A DNA stretch of 64,000 bases from an uncultured Muribaculaceae bacterium (GCA_958436175.1 CAUBJF010000004.1:1-64000); one strand, 5' to 3'. Positions 41,893 to 51,602 are shown, numbered from the stretch's first letter. Notes: generated from the sequence alone by a model not told the origin. Numbers and translations are program-made.

Positions 41893-42111
41893 ATGAACAC
41901 AGAAGTAATCGGCACCAACGCCGGAACCGTATGGGTGGCTTTGAGCACCGCAGAAGTACTTGGTGTAAAGCAACTTAAAAAAATCACCAAGCTGAAAGAT
42001 AAAGAAGTCTATGCAGCCCTCGGTTGGCTTGCACGTGAAGGCAAGATCAACATTGAATCTGATCCCGAAGACGAAAAGGAACTCGTCATCACTCTCGTTC
42101 AGGATAAGTAA
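41893..42111 (+). CDS. Small winged-helix protein (DUF2582 type)
   Basis: This 72-residue protein (MNTEVIGTNAGTVWVAL) fits the DUF2582 winged-helix family: VLGVKQLKKITKLKDKEVYA is the helix-turn-helix, followed by LGWLAREGKINIE and a short wing. These are common, abundant small proteins in Bacteroidota of unknown targets. The ATG at 41893 is chosen over a TTG two codons earlier. A strong terminator follows. Confidence 0.85.
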   Translation: MNTEVIGTNAGTVWVALSTAEVLGVKQLKKITKLKDKEVYAALGWLAREGKINIESDPEDEKELVITLVQDK

Positions 42112-42143
42112 GACTCGACTCTGAAACTGTCTAATCGCTATAA

Positions 42144-42180
42144 GCCGATGTCGGTAGCAATACTGACATCGGTCTTTTTA
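42144..42180 (+). terminator. Intrinsic terminator of the DUF2582 gene
   Basis: CCGATGTC (42145-42152) pairs with GACATCGG (42165-42172), the stem is extended by GTA/TAC, and TCTTTTTAT follows. Confidence 0.85.
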
Positions 42181-42199
42181 TAATGGCGAAATGACTTAT

Positions 42200-42236
42200 A
42201 AGAAAACGGGCAGGCGAATTCGTTTCGCCTGCCCGT
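42200..42236 (-). terminator. Intrinsic terminator of the GH38 gene
   Basis: A perfect 13-base stem, ACGGGCAGGCGAA with TTCGCCTGCCCGT (42206-42218 and 42224-42236), is followed on the minus strand by TTTCTTAT, 22 bases past the GH38 stop codon. Confidence 0.88.
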
Positions 42237-42258
42237 CCTGTTTAGTTCTTATGTATCA

Positions 42259-45200
42259 TTAATAGACGGCAAGCTCGTAGATACGGGCATCCTTGCCGCT
42301 GTTGTCCTGCAGAGGCTGGACTACGAACAGACGAATATAGCGTACCATAGCGTCTTTATCAAGGTTGCGCTTTACAGTGTTGTTCTTGTTGCCGGTGAAG
42401 TGGTCGAGGGTCTTCCAGTCTTCTGTGGTGCTGTTGCGGCCCATAAGAAGCGCGCAGGAGGTGACATACGACGGATTCTCACTGCCGGCATTGATCATCT
42501 TCCAGCCTGTCACGGGCTTGCTTTCTCCAAGGTCGAAGTCGACGTAGCTGGGGCCTGTGCTGACATCGCACCATTTGGTCTCTTCATTGCCGTCGACGAG
42601 GCAACGTGGGTGTTCGCCTTCGTTGATGTAACCGGACCAGCCGATAATGTGCTCAGGGCGCAGGAGATTGGGCTTGCTTTCTTCTTCGAGAGCGATTTCT
42701 TCGGCGACCTGGCCTTTGTTGGAGAGTCGGAACAGAGGAGCGGCTGCTTCAAGGGCTGGTTCGTCTTCACCAAGGGTTGCGGCGAAGAATACGAGGTCGG
42801 GATTGTCGGGGAGAACGACTTCCTTAGTGCCTGTGGGCAGAGGAATGTCGTATTTGTACATGTAGGTGAACTCATAGGGGCAGTCGCCGCTGCGCGAGTG
42901 GCGGTGTGTGCCGACGTATGCGACTTCCTGGGGACGCATGTAACCTGTGGTATGGCCTGTGTGCCCCCACTGGCCGACGAAGCCGGTGTAAGAAGGAACG
43001 ACGATGTCTGTCGAAGTCTTGCCGGTCTTCACTGTCGCACTGATGTTCTTGTCGGAGGCGGCAGCTGCGAGAAGATAGAGATGCTTGTATCCCTTGGCTG
43101 GATCGACTGTAATCGTGTCGCCCTTGGCGGTCAGTCCGTTGAAGAGATCCTTGTTTTCAAGACGGAAGGGAACCCCGGAAGCCAGGAGTTCTGCCGGTAC
43201 GAGTTCTGCTGCATAGCTGTAGTCGCCGTCGAATGAAACATCCGAACGGTACTCGTTCCAGCTGAAGCACTTCTTGTCGAAGGGCAGTGCGACCTTCTCG
43301 AACTTACGGGCGCCGTCTGTGTTTTTGGCGAGACGGACGCGGTAAGTCTTGAGGCTGTTGGGTGCCACGCTGACAGGAAGGGACTTGCCGTTGAATGCCA
43401 CTTTGTCGAGGGCTTTCTCGGTGCCGTCGGCTTCCCAAGCAGCAAGGATGTCCTGCGAGAAGGTGACAGCACCGTTCTGGGTGCCGTTTCCGGCAGTATC
43501 ATATACGCGGACGATATATTCGTCGCCGCTTTCTGCTTTCTTGAGAGCCTTGATGGCGAGGGCCTCGTTGTCGACAGAAGCCAGGGAGAAAGTTTTGCCG
43601 AGCTTACCGGCATGCTTGGTTGTCGCAAATGCTTTGGGTTTCTGGTTGAGGCCTGCGGCACGAGCGGCTGCCTTGGTTTTGTCGAGGGCACCGTCATGAC
43701 CTATGAGACTATAGGTAAAGGTGTGGTAGCCATGGTCCTGATGGTCCTGATAGGTATAGCCTTTGTTGGTCTTGGGAGTATGGAGGAGCGTCAGGCGCAG
43801 AGTGTTGTTGTCGGGTTTGTCCCAGCCGTACTTGCTGTCGTTGGTGACGGTCACACCATAGCTGCCGTCGGCATCCGTGAGGTCGGCCCACTGCTGAGCC
43901 GGTACTTCGTAGGCGTTGGCGCGGTTGTTGCCACGCTGGATGGTGCCGATGCCGAGGTCGTAAGTAGCCTTCTCGTTGTCGAGATTTAGAGGGAATTCGG
44001 CTTTCAGGAGGCTGTTGAGTGCGGCCCAGTCGATTTCGTTGTAGAAGTCGATACGGTCGGCGTTATCGCCTTCGTAGAGGCGTACGTACTGTGTGAAGTG
44101 AGAGTCGCCGTGGTCCTTTTCGACTTTCATCGTACGGCGTACGGGACCGTTTTCGACAAGTGAAACCTTGACATTCTCTATAACTGACACGGGAGTTCCG
44201 TCGACGGTATTCTTGAGAATTTCCCATGCCGGCCAGTCGAAGGATTCGTTTTCTGTGAACATCGCCAGACGTACGGTCTTGCCGTCCTTGACGAGCTCGC
44301 GGCCGTTTCGCTTGTCGACAATGGAGCTGATGTCGCCGTTCTTGTCGAATGTGAGGGCGTAGACTGAGTTCTCGAGCTTGTTGGTGCTTTCAACGTCTGT
44401 ATTCTTGGGTGCGCTGCCCTTGCGGACATCGTATACTTCGAATCCGTTGGCGGGAGCTGTCAGTTCAGCGAGGAAATGTGCCTTGCCATCCTCATAACCG
44501 AGGAACTGCGAGCGAACGGGCTTGCCGGCGGCATTGTAGACTTCTACACCACGGACATTGCCGGGTATTGCGACGCTGAGTTCCACAACTTCCGACGAAG
44601 CATGACCGAGAGGATTGTAGACCAGCAGGGGCGTACCCTTGACACGAGTGTCCATCTCCGAGGCAACAGCGCTTCCTGCCGCTTCGAGGATGTCGGAGAA
44701 CTGTTTGAGGGTCAGGATTTCGTCGTTCCATGAGAATTCATATGCGCGCGGTATGCTCGTGCCTGTGAGGTCGTCGTGGAACTGGTGGAAGATAAAACGG
44801 CGCCATGCTTCAGTGAGGTTTTTGCCGGGATAGGGAGTCAGACCAAGTACTTCGGCGGCGACGGAAGCGCGTTCTGCAGCGTCGCCGAGCTGTTCGTTCT
44901 GGCGGTTGTAGAGCTTCATGGCAGCCTGCGATGTGTAGCAGCCGGTACCGTGAAGGTCCATGAGCAGTTCGCCGTCGTATTTGGGTAGTTCGGGATGCGA
45001 GCTGTAGGGGAGGTAGTCTTTGTAGAGTTTGTCGCTCTGTGCGCTGATGATTTTCACAGGACCGTTAGAACCGACGCTCTTCTGTACGGCATATACGGAG
45101 TTTGGTGTCGGCGAACCGCCGATGTCGCCCGTGCCGTAGTAGTGGTAGACTGTGTTGAGGGGGCTCATGGCGGCACGTTCGGCGAGCATGTCGCTGTGGG

Positions 45201-45882
45201 TCAGGTCTTCGGGTTTGAAGCGGTGACCGTAGCTGAAGCCGTGGGCCATCATGATCTCAGAGCCGTCCACACCTTTCCAGAGGCCGATAGTGAAGGGGTA
45301 CTTGGCACCGTCGTGGAAAGGCTCCTTGCGCCATCCCAGCTTCTGCGACGAGAAGCCGATGAGGCCGCAGTGATTGGCGATGGTAGGAAGTGTCCAGCCG
45401 AAGCCGAAGCAGTCGGGAAGGAAGATATCGGTGCTTTCAACGCCGAATTCGTCGCGGTAGAACTGCTGACCGAGCAGGATATTGCGAATGGCCGACTCGG
45501 TGGAGGGTACGATGGCGTCCGTCGCATCCCAGCTTGCGCCGCAGATGTGCCAGCGGTCGGCCTTGATGTAGGGTATCATCATCTCGTACTCTCTTGGATA
45601 ATATTCCTTCATCCAGGCGTATTTCACACCGCCTTCGAAGTTGAAGACATAATCGGGATAGTTGCGCAGAAGCATCAGGTTCTGGTTCAGGGTGTTCCAT
45701 ACATACTGGCTGATAGTGGTCTGTATGTCCCAGTTCCATTGCGTGTCGAGGTGGGCATCCGATACGAGGTATGCCGTGGCTTTTGCCGTTTCTTGCTCGG
45801 GCAGTGCCTGCGCGGAACCTGTCGTGACAGCTCCGATCAGTATTGCCGCGGCGGCACATAGTTTTTTGCAGTGTTTCATCAA
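42259..45882 (-). CDS. GH38 alpha-mannosidase with C-terminal F5/8-type domain (secreted)
   Basis: This 1207-residue exported enzyme (signal about residues 1-25, ending GSAQA) would cleave alpha-mannosidic bonds of N-glycans or mannans. GH38 metal and catalytic motifs are present: H44 and D46 in SDAHLDTQWNW and the nucleophile Asp157 in PDCFGFG. The catalytic and beta-sandwich parts fill residues 35 to about 1060, then a discoidin-like sugar-binding domain closes the chain (LLRPEHIIGWSGYI to the C-terminus). It begins 40 bases after the ABC transporter gene on the same strand and ends at a terminator. A second Met follows the first directly. Confidence 0.93.
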   Translation of the reverse strand: MMKHCKKLCAAAAILIGAVTTGSAQALPEQETAKATAYLVSDAHLDTQWNWDIQTTISQYVWNTLNQNLMLLRNYPDYVFNFEGGVKYAWMKEYYPREYEMMIPYIKADRWHICGASWDATDAIVPSTESAIRNILLGQQFYRDEFGVESTDIFLPDCFGFGWTLPTIANHCGLIGFSSQKLGWRKEPFHDGAKYPFTIGLWKGVDGSEIMMAHGFSYGHRFKPEDLTHSDMLAERAAMSPLNTVYHYYGTGDIGGSPTPNSVYAVQKSVGSNGPVKIISAQSDKLYKDYLPYSSHPELPKYDGELLMDLHGTGCYTSQAAMKLYNRQNEQLGDAAERASVAAEVLGLTPYPGKNLTEAWRRFIFHQFHDDLTGTSIPRAYEFSWNDEILTLKQFSDILEAAGSAVASEMDTRVKGTPLLVYNPLGHASSEVVELSVAIPGNVRGVEVYNAAGKPVRSQFLGYEDGKAHFLAELTAPANGFEVYDVRKGSAPKNTDVESTNKLENSVYALTFDKNGDISSIVDKRNGRELVKDGKTVRLAMFTENESFDWPAWEILKNTVDGTPVSVIENVKVSLVENGPVRRTMKVEKDHGDSHFTQYVRLYEGDNADRIDFYNEIDWAALNSLLKAEFPLNLDNEKATYDLGIGTIQRGNNRANAYEVPAQQWADLTDADGSYGVTVTNDSKYGWDKPDNNTLRLTLLHTPKTNKGYTYQDHQDHGYHTFTYSLIGHDGALDKTKAAARAAGLNQKPKAFATTKHAGKLGKTFSLASVDNEALAIKALKKAESGDEYIVRVYDTAGNGTQNGAVTFSQDILAAWEADGTEKALDKVAFNGKSLPVSVAPNSLKTYRVRLAKNTDGARKFEKVALPFDKKCFSWNEYRSDVSFDGDYSYAAELVPAELLASGVPFRLENKDLFNGLTAKGDTITVDPAKGYKHLYLLAAAASDKNISATVKTGKTSTDIVVPSYTGFVGQWGHTGHTTGYMRPQEVAYVGTHRHSRSGDCPYEFTYMYKYDIPLPTGTKEVVLPDNPDLVFFAATLGEDEPALEAAAPLFRLSNKGQVAEEIALEEESKPNLLRPEHIIGWSGYINEGEHPRCLVDGNEETKWCDVSTGPSYVDFDLGESKPVTGWKMINAGSENPSYVTSCALLMGRNSTTEDWKTLDHFTGNKNNTVKRNLDKDAMVRYIRLFVVQPLQDNSGKDARIYELAVY

Positions 45883-45922
45883 TGAATTAATAGGTTAGGT
45901 GAATATGTTAATTAAAGATTGT

Positions 45923-47767
45923 TCAGGATGGAGCCAGTGACTGCATCTCGACCAGTCGCCGGTAGTATCCGGCGGCATCGGCTCGGAGCAGGGCTTCGTG
46001 GGTGCCGGCTTCGACGATGTGTCCTTCGTGGAGCACGCAGATGAGGTCGGCGTTGCGGATTGTCGAAAGTCGGTGGGCGATGACGAGCGTCGTGCGGTCT
46101 TTCATAAGCCTTTCGAGGGCCTGCTGTACGAGGGTCTCGCTCTCGCTGTCGAGGGCGGAGGTCGCTTCGTCGAGGATGAGTATTTTCGGGTCTTTTAGCA
46201 CTGCACGGGCTATCGACAGGCGCTGACGCTGGCCGCCGGAGAGACGACAGCCACGGTCGCCGATGACAGTATTGTAGCCGTCCTCGGTTGCCGTGATAAA
46301 ATCGTCGGCGTTGGCTATGCGCGCAGCCTCGCGCACCTGCTCGATGGTGGCGTGTTCGACACCGAAGGCTATGTTATTGAAAATAGTGTCGTTGAAGAGG
46401 ATGGCTTCCTGGTTGACGTTGCCCATCATCGAGCGCAGTTCGTGGACTTTGAGATCGCGTATGTCAGTGCCGTTGACAGTGATGTCGCCCTTTGTAGGGT
46501 CGTAGAAACGTGGCAGCAGGTCGGCAAGAGTCGATTTGCCGGAACCGGACTGTCCGACGAGGGCCACGGTAGCGCCGGGTGCTATGTCGAGGTTGATATT
46601 GGAGAGTACGTCGACACTTCCGTCGTAGCTGAACGACACGTTGTTGAAACGGATTCCGACGTTGCCTTCAGGCAGCGGTTTCGGATTCTTGGGGTCGGCG
46701 ATAGGGTTACGGGCATTGAGAATGCGGTCCACACGTTCCATCGACGCGAGTCCTTTCTGGATGGAGTACATGGCTTTCGACAGATCCTTGGCTGGATTGA
46801 TGATGCTGTAGAAAATCACCATGTAGTAGATGAAATCGGGCGCGTCGAGTCCGGATATGCCGTTGAGAATCAGGCTGCCGCCGAACCATAGGATTATGGA
46901 TATGGCCACAGTGCCGAGAAATTCGCTCATAGGATGGGCGAGCGACTGGCGACGTGCAACGCTGTTCGAGAGGCGGTAGAACACCTGGTTTTCTTCGTGG
47001 AAACGGCGGCGCATCTTACCTTCCGCGTTGAATGCCTTGATGATGCGCAGGCCCCCAAGGGTCTCCTCGATTGTCGACATAAGGACGCCCCACTGGTTCT
47101 GGCCCTCGAGCGATGTTCGCTTGAGCCGTCGTCCGACGGTACCCATCAGCATACCGGCAAGAGGAAGAAGGATGAAGACGAAGATAGTCAGCTGCCACGA
47201 AATCACTATCATGGTGACCAGGCAGACAATGATCATCACCGGGTTCTTGAAGAACATATCCAGCGATGCCATGATGGAGTTCTCTATTTCGGCAACGTCG
47301 CCGCTCATGCGGGCCATCACGTCGCCTTTGCGCTCCGAGGTAAAGAAGCCGATAGGAAGGCGTGTCACCTTGTCGTACATATAGTTGCGCAGGTCGCGGA
47401 CGATGCCCGAGCGGAGAGGGATGATGAAATAAGAGCCCATGTACGAAGCCCCGGTCTTGAGAGCCGTCATGACCACGAGCGATGCGGCGAGCAATCCGAG
47501 GGTGGTCGCTGCGCCGAAAGTGGCTATGGATTCCTGAGTGTAATAGTAGAAATTGTTGACAGCCACTGTCTTGAGCGATTCGCTGCCGAGAGGCATATAG
47601 CTGTAGACTGTGTTGTTGATCTTGAAGAGCATCTCAAGTATCGGCACGATGAGCGCGAAGGAAAATACAGTCAGGAAGGCAGCCAGGACGTTGAATAGGA
47701 TGTTCAGCGCCAGGAATTTCTTGTATGGCGGCACGAAACGCCGCAGTATCTTGAAGAATTCTTTCAT
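45923..47767 (-). CDS. ABC transporter, fused permease and ATPase (MsbA-like)
   Basis: This 614-residue half-transporter has six membrane segments in the N-terminal domain (about residues 15-330) and a nucleotide-binding domain with Walker A VGQSGSGKST near 405, signature RLSGGQRQRLS, Walker B ILILDEATSALD and a switch histidine in VIAHRLS. It would work as a homodimer exporting lipids, glycolipids or other hydrophobic substrates; lipid A flipping is one possibility. Its start overlaps the methyltransferase stop by 4 bases. Confidence 0.93.
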   Translation of the reverse strand: MKEFFKILRRFVPPYKKFLALNILFNVLAAFLTVFSFALIVPILEMLFKINNTVYSYMPLGSESLKTVAVNNFYYYTQESIATFGAATTLGLLAASLVVMTALKTGASYMGSYFIIPLRSGIVRDLRNYMYDKVTRLPIGFFTSERKGDVMARMSGDVAEIENSIMASLDMFFKNPVMIIVCLVTMIVISWQLTIFVFILLPLAGMLMGTVGRRLKRTSLEGQNQWGVLMSTIEETLGGLRIIKAFNAEGKMRRRFHEENQVFYRLSNSVARRQSLAHPMSEFLGTVAISIILWFGGSLILNGISGLDAPDFIYYMVIFYSIINPAKDLSKAMYSIQKGLASMERVDRILNARNPIADPKNPKPLPEGNVGIRFNNVSFSYDGSVDVLSNINLDIAPGATVALVGQSGSGKSTLADLLPRFYDPTKGDITVNGTDIRDLKVHELRSMMGNVNQEAILFNDTIFNNIAFGVEHATIEQVREAARIANADDFITATEDGYNTVIGDRGCRLSGGQRQRLSIARAVLKDPKILILDEATSALDSESETLVQQALERLMKDRTTLVIAHRLSTIRNADLICVLHEGHIVEAGTHEALLRADAAGYYRRLVEMQSLAPS

Positions 47768-49170
47768 TGCAGATGTACTAATGACTCAGGAGTCTGCATG
47801 CCTTCACGCAACGTCAGCCGCAGCCTGTATTCGTCGGGATAGAGGTTGTTTGCGCGTCGCCCAATGTTCTTGGCAAAGCCGAGAGTACGGCCTCTGTAGC
47901 AGGCAAGGAAATAGCCGCGCGGCAGATCGCCGGGCAGCTCTGACATTCCCTCTCCGCGAAGATAGGAAAAAGCGTCGGGATAGGCAAGCTCGAGCATTGG
48001 AAAATGCTTGTTTTTGAGAACCGTACTTATGGCAAGTTCGTGCGACGGTACTATGTCGCGCCCCTTGAGGCTTCCCAGGGGAAGACCGTAGCGCAGGAAG
48101 TCGATGTCCTTGCGTAGAGATGCCAGGAAGTCGGCATGTTGTTTCGGGACGGCGTTTGTGCCGTCGACGATATATTTTTCAGGTTCCGCGAGTACCTCTT
48201 TTGCGAACCGTGCCATTGTGGGGTCTGTCGTGATTCTGGCCTGCGAGCGGCGCGTCTTGTTCGCTGAAGCCTCGCCTGGTTTGCGGATGGCGCATATGAA
48301 GAGCCCTTCGCCACGGATATAGCCAGGCAGGAACCGGTACGACGGATAGTCGCCGAGACCGCTGCATACACCCTCGTAAGCGAGGAGCGGCAGTTCGACG
48401 GCCTCGCCGCCGAGTGTGTCGACAAGGTAGGCAAGGTTGTCCTCGTCTTCTTCTTTGTTGAAAGTGCAGGTGCTGTAGACAAGCACACCGCCGGGACGCA
48501 GCGCTTTCCATAGCGCGTCGAGGATTTCGCGCTGAAGGTCACGGCACTGGCGTATCAGCCCCGGACTCCATTGTGCGACAGCTTCCTCCTCCTTGCGCAT
48601 CATTCCTTCTCCCGAGCAGGGAGCGTCGGCAAGGATGAGGTCGAAGGCATTCGTCACGCGACCGTATTTCTGGGCCGGTCCACGGCTTATGCAGACGTTC
48701 GGGGCACCGGTCTTGGCGATGTTCTCCACAAGGATGTTGGCACGTCGGGAATCGAATTCGTTGGCTACGATGAGTGCGTCGGGCGGCAGGACGGCGGCTA
48801 CCGCACCTGTCTTGCCTCCGGGAGCTGCGCAGGCATCGAGGCAGCGGATGTTCGGAACGTCGGAGAGCTCGTTGTCGATCAATTGGCGTACCACGGCCGC
48901 TACTGCCATCGACGAAGCATCCTGCACATAGTAGAGCCCCTGATGCCAGGCTGGGTCGGCGGCAAATAGAGGACGTTCGTGAAGGTAAAAGCTGTCGGGA
49001 CACCACGGCACGAGGTCGGCGGAGGGCAGCGGATGGCTGCCTTTCAGTGAATTGGCACGGACAGACACCTCGGGCTCGGTCTCCGAGAGGGCATGCAGCA
49101 GCGTCTCCGCTTTGTCGGGGAGAATGGCGGCTATCATCTCGCGGAATGAGTCGGGGAGTCGTCGTGTCAT
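47764..49170 (-). CDS. RsmF/NOP2-type rRNA cytosine-5 methyltransferase
   Basis: This 468-residue enzyme would methylate a cytosine of rRNA. The SAM and catalytic motifs are CLDACAAPGGKTG near residue 111, DAPCSGEGMMRKEEEA near 183 and STCTFNKEEDED near 232, giving the two cysteines of the RsmB/RsmF mechanism. The C-terminal part contains the RsmF-type RNA-binding segment (LPLGSLKGRDIVPSHELA). Four-base overlaps join it to both neighbours. Confidence 0.93.
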   Translation of the reverse strand: MTRRLPDSFREMIAAILPDKAETLLHALSETEPEVSVRANSLKGSHPLPSADLVPWCPDSFYLHERPLFAADPAWHQGLYYVQDASSMAVAAVVRQLIDNELSDVPNIRCLDACAAPGGKTGAVAAVLPPDALIVANEFDSRRANILVENIAKTGAPNVCISRGPAQKYGRVTNAFDLILADAPCSGEGMMRKEEEAVAQWSPGLIRQCRDLQREILDALWKALRPGGVLVYSTCTFNKEEDEDNLAYLVDTLGGEAVELPLLAYEGVCSGLGDYPSYRFLPGYIRGEGLFICAIRKPGEASANKTRRSQARITTDPTMARFAKEVLAEPEKYIVDGTNAVPKQHADFLASLRKDIDFLRYGLPLGSLKGRDIVPSHELAISTVLKNKHFPMLELAYPDAFSYLRGEGMSELPGDLPRGYFLACYRGRTLGFAKNIGRRANNLYPDEYRLRLTLREGMQTPESLVHLQ

Positions 49171-49916
49171 AGGCGTGATTCGAGGATTGCGCGGACTTCG
49201 TCGCGAAGATAGGGCATGTCGACTACGTAGGGGCAGTCGTAAGTGGGATGGAAGGTGCCGAGATGAGCGTCTTCGACATAGATACCGTATTCTTCTTCAA
49301 GAAGGTAGCGGTAGAGGCTCACCTGGAGCGCGTAGTGGTGGAACACTGTGTCGGGGACATTCTCGATGGGCGCGTAGGCATGTTTGCCGTAAGCGTTTGT
49401 ACGGACCGGGAGGCCGTCGGGACCTATGATCTTCGACGAACGTTTCCAGTCGTATATCTCGAAGCGGCCATTGTCGCAGGCGAGGAAGTCGAGAGTTCCG
49501 GCGATGCGGTATTTCTCGCTGAATATGCGCCATTCGGTGCGGTATGGTTTGAGAACGTGCGAGGCGGCAAAACGCAGGAAAAGACAGAAAGCTTTGTCGG
49601 ACAAGGCTTCGGCCGACGGCTCGTCGCCGAGGTAGTGATGCTCGATGCGGTCGTGAAGCTGTGTGCCGAGGTCGCGTGCCTGCTTACCTTTTGCAGCCCA
49701 TTCGGCCTTGAGCATTTCGGGGGTATGTGTCGGAGTCGCTTTGCGCACGGCCCAGTAGTCGGCGTCGAACTGCTCGAAAAGCTCCTCGACTATGGTGGTC
49801 ACCGACTTACATTCTGTCGGTGTCCCGTCGGGCGAGTATGCCGTGTAGGTATGACTTTCGGCATCGAACGCGATGCGGCTGTCGCGCGGATGTACGTTTC
49901 TTTCGTTGTAGTTCAT
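49167..49916 (-). CDS. PD-(D/E)XK nuclease superfamily protein
   Basis: This 249-residue protein carries a RecB-type nuclease core: an upstream helix with GTQLHDRIEHH, then GTLDFLACDN and EIYDWKRS, giving the Asp, Asp and Lys of the D...(D/E)xK active site, and a downstream YALQVSLYRYLLEE (the QxxxY motif). These features suggest a Mg-dependent DNA exonuclease. It is not linked to a helicase here but embedded in an operon with ribF and the methyltransferase, with 4-base overlaps on both sides. Biological role unknown. Confidence 0.85.
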   Translation of the reverse strand: MNYNERNVHPRDSRIAFDAESHTYTAYSPDGTPTECKSVTTIVEELFEQFDADYWAVRKATPTHTPEMLKAEWAAKGKQARDLGTQLHDRIEHHYLGDEPSAEALSDKAFCLFLRFAASHVLKPYRTEWRIFSEKYRIAGTLDFLACDNGRFEIYDWKRSSKIIGPDGLPVRTNAYGKHAYAPIENVPDTVFHHYALQVSLYRYLLEEEYGIYVEDAHLGTFHPTYDCPYVVDMPYLRDEVRAILESRL

Positions 49917-50830
49917 TGCTTCATAGGTTTTTGTGTCGGTAGGGCGCCCGCTGCTTCCCGGTCTTTTGCAAGTTGTGCGGCAAGTGCCTCCAGGTTTTCG
50001 AAACTTTTCTCGCTGCGGAGCCGTCCGATGAACGACAGTTCTATTTCCCGGCCATATATTTCTCCTTCGAAATCAAGGATATGCACTTCGATACTACGCT
50101 CGGCATCGAGGTCGTGCTCGACGGTAGGCCGGGTGCCGATGTTGAGCATCCCGCGCCGTATTGTGTCCTCTCCATCGATGCGCACGTCGACGGCATACAC
50201 GCCGTTGGCCGGAATGAGGATGTTCTTGTCGTATGGCTGTATATTGGCTGTCGGGAATCCTATGGTGCGTCCGAGCTTCTTGCCTCCGACGACTGTGCCG
50301 CGCAGTGTGTACGGGCGGCCAAGCAGTCTCGCTGCAAGATTTACATTGCCGTTACTCAGGGTCTTGCGGACTTCTGAGCTGCTGACCTCGCCGATAGGGC
50401 AGTGCTCGAAGGTGAAGACGGGCATAATGCCGAGGGCGGCAGCCTGGCGGCTGTCGCAGCGGTCGGATCCGATATGGTTGTTGAAGCCCATTGCGAATGC
50501 CGATACTCCGTAGTCGGCCGATATTTTCCTGAGGAAAGAGGTGGCATCGAGCTTGGCCGTAGCTTCGTCGAAGGGAAGGAGGCGTACATTGCCCTCGCAT
50601 GCCTCGCCGAGCATCCGCAGCTTGTCGGCAGTGCTTGTAATGAGCTTTGGTACGGCTCCGGGGTGTATAATACTCAGCGGATGGCTGTCGAAGGTGATTA
50701 CCAGCGGCTTGAGATTTTCTTCGGCAGCTTTTTTGCGGAGTTGGCCCACAAGCCACTGATGGCCGCGATGGTAACCGTCGAACATCCCGACGGTAGCTAA
50801 GTAGCCTCCATCATGAGCCACGTCCTTCAT
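49913..50830 (-). CDS. ribF: Bifunctional riboflavin kinase / FAD synthetase
   Basis: This 305-residue enzyme makes FMN and FAD from riboflavin. The N-terminal FAD synthetase domain has the nucleotidyltransferase motif ATVGMFDGYHRGH (residues about 12-24) and the flavokinase domain has GRTIGFPTANI near 200. Length is normal. The start overlaps the stop of the HAD gene by 4 bases. Confidence 0.95.
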   Translation of the reverse strand: MKDVAHDGGYLATVGMFDGYHRGHQWLVGQLRKKAAEENLKPLVITFDSHPLSIIHPGAVPKLITSTADKLRMLGEACEGNVRLLPFDEATAKLDATSFLRKISADYGVSAFAMGFNNHIGSDRCDSRQAAALGIMPVFTFEHCPIGEVSSSEVRKTLSNGNVNLAARLLGRPYTLRGTVVGGKKLGRTIGFPTANIQPYDKNILIPANGVYAVDVRIDGEDTIRRGMLNIGTRPTVEHDLDAERSIEVHILDFEGEIYGREIELSFIGRLRSEKSFENLEALAAQLAKDREAAGALPTQKPMKQ

Positions 50831-51441
50831 TTCTCGGGGAGATAGTCGGTGAATTCTGTTCCTGGTAGTACGTGTGCTGTCGCAAAACCGAGAGCGGCTG
50901 CAGCCTTGACGTTGGCCTCGCCGTCGTCGAAAAACATTGTTTCTTCCGGCACTATGCCGAGCTGCTCGACGGCGTAGTCGAAAATTTCACGGTTCGGCTT
51001 GACGCACCGTGCCTTGAACGAGGTCACTATGCCGTCGAAGTAGTCCTCGCGGCGCAGCCCTTCCTTGCCGAATTCGGAGGCTATGATGCCGTTCCACATG
51101 ATGGGATTCGTGTTGCTCAGCAGGAATATGTTGTATCCTTTGCTGCGCAGTTGCCTGAGCGCTTCGAGACGATGGAGCGGTATGCCGACGATGAATTTCT
51201 GGAAGGCCTGATCGATGGAGTAGTCGGAGGTGCCTGCAGGTAGTTTCTCGCGCATGGCCGCATGGAACTCCTCGACAGTCTTCGAGCCGTCCTCGATAGC
51301 CATGAATATGCCCGACTGGGCGTAGAGCCCGAAGTAGGATTCCGCGTCGGCAAGTCCGAGTTTCGTGTAAGCATCGATGCATCTTTGGCGGTCTATGTCG
51401 ATTATCACGCCTCCGAGGTCGAAGAGTAGGTTGCGTATCAT
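50827..51441 (-). CDS. HAD-family hydrolase
   Basis: This 204-residue phosphatase-like protein has HAD motif I (LLFDLGGVIIDID, nucleophile Asp), motif II in FLLSNTNP, a lysine in CVKPNREIF and motif III/IV MFFDDGEANVKAA. An alpha-helical cap lies between. It resembles YihX-type sugar-phosphate phosphatases, and in this operon may act on a flavin or sugar phosphate; that is inference. It is the first gene of the operon ending at GH38. Confidence 0.9.
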   Translation of the reverse strand: MIRNLLFDLGGVIIDIDRQRCIDAYTKLGLADAESYFGLYAQSGIFMAIEDGSKTVEEFHAAMREKLPAGTSDYSIDQAFQKFIVGIPLHRLEALRQLRSKGYNIFLLSNTNPIMWNGIIASEFGKEGLRREDYFDGIVTSFKARCVKPNREIFDYAVEQLGIVPEETMFFDDGEANVKAAAALGFATAHVLPGTEFTDYLPEK

Positions 51442-51484
51442 CTATGAATTGGTTTATTATGAGAGGGGAGGGCAGTGCCTGTAG

Positions 51485-51518
51485 AAGAAAAGGCTCCAAT
51501 CGCGAGGATCGGAGCCTT
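51485..51518 (-). terminator. Intrinsic terminator of the tRNA-Glu/rpsT operon
   Basis: On the minus strand AAGGCTCC and GGAGCCTT pair around a 13-base loop and are followed by TTCTTCT, 13 bases past the tRNA end. It separates this operon from the HAD gene. Confidence 0.75.
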
Positions 51519-51530
51519 GGAAGGGTTGTG

Positions 51531-51602
51531 TAGCCCATAGCAGAATCGAACTGCTCTTTCGAGAATGAAAATCTCGCGTCCTAACCGATAGACGAATGGG
51601 CC
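51531..51602 (-). tRNA. tRNA-Glu (anticodon TTC), downstream copy
   Basis: This 72-base tRNA has an acceptor stem GGCCCAT with ATGGGCT (one G-U pair), D arm, anticodon stem CGAGA/TCTCG with loop TTTTCAT (anticodon TTC), T arm with GTTCGATTC and discriminator A. CCA is not encoded. It is identical to the copy at 51926-51997 and lies 26 bases downstream of rpsT. Confidence 0.95.

Noticed and set aside
49167..49916. The PD-(D/E)XK protein as Cas4 or AddB-like defence nuclease
   Set aside because: It lacks the Cas4 cysteine cluster and has no helicase or cas gene nearby; it is embedded in a housekeeping operon.
49248..50513. 421-codon plus-strand open frame
   Set aside because: It crosses the antisense of both the nuclease and ribF genes and has no domain of its own.
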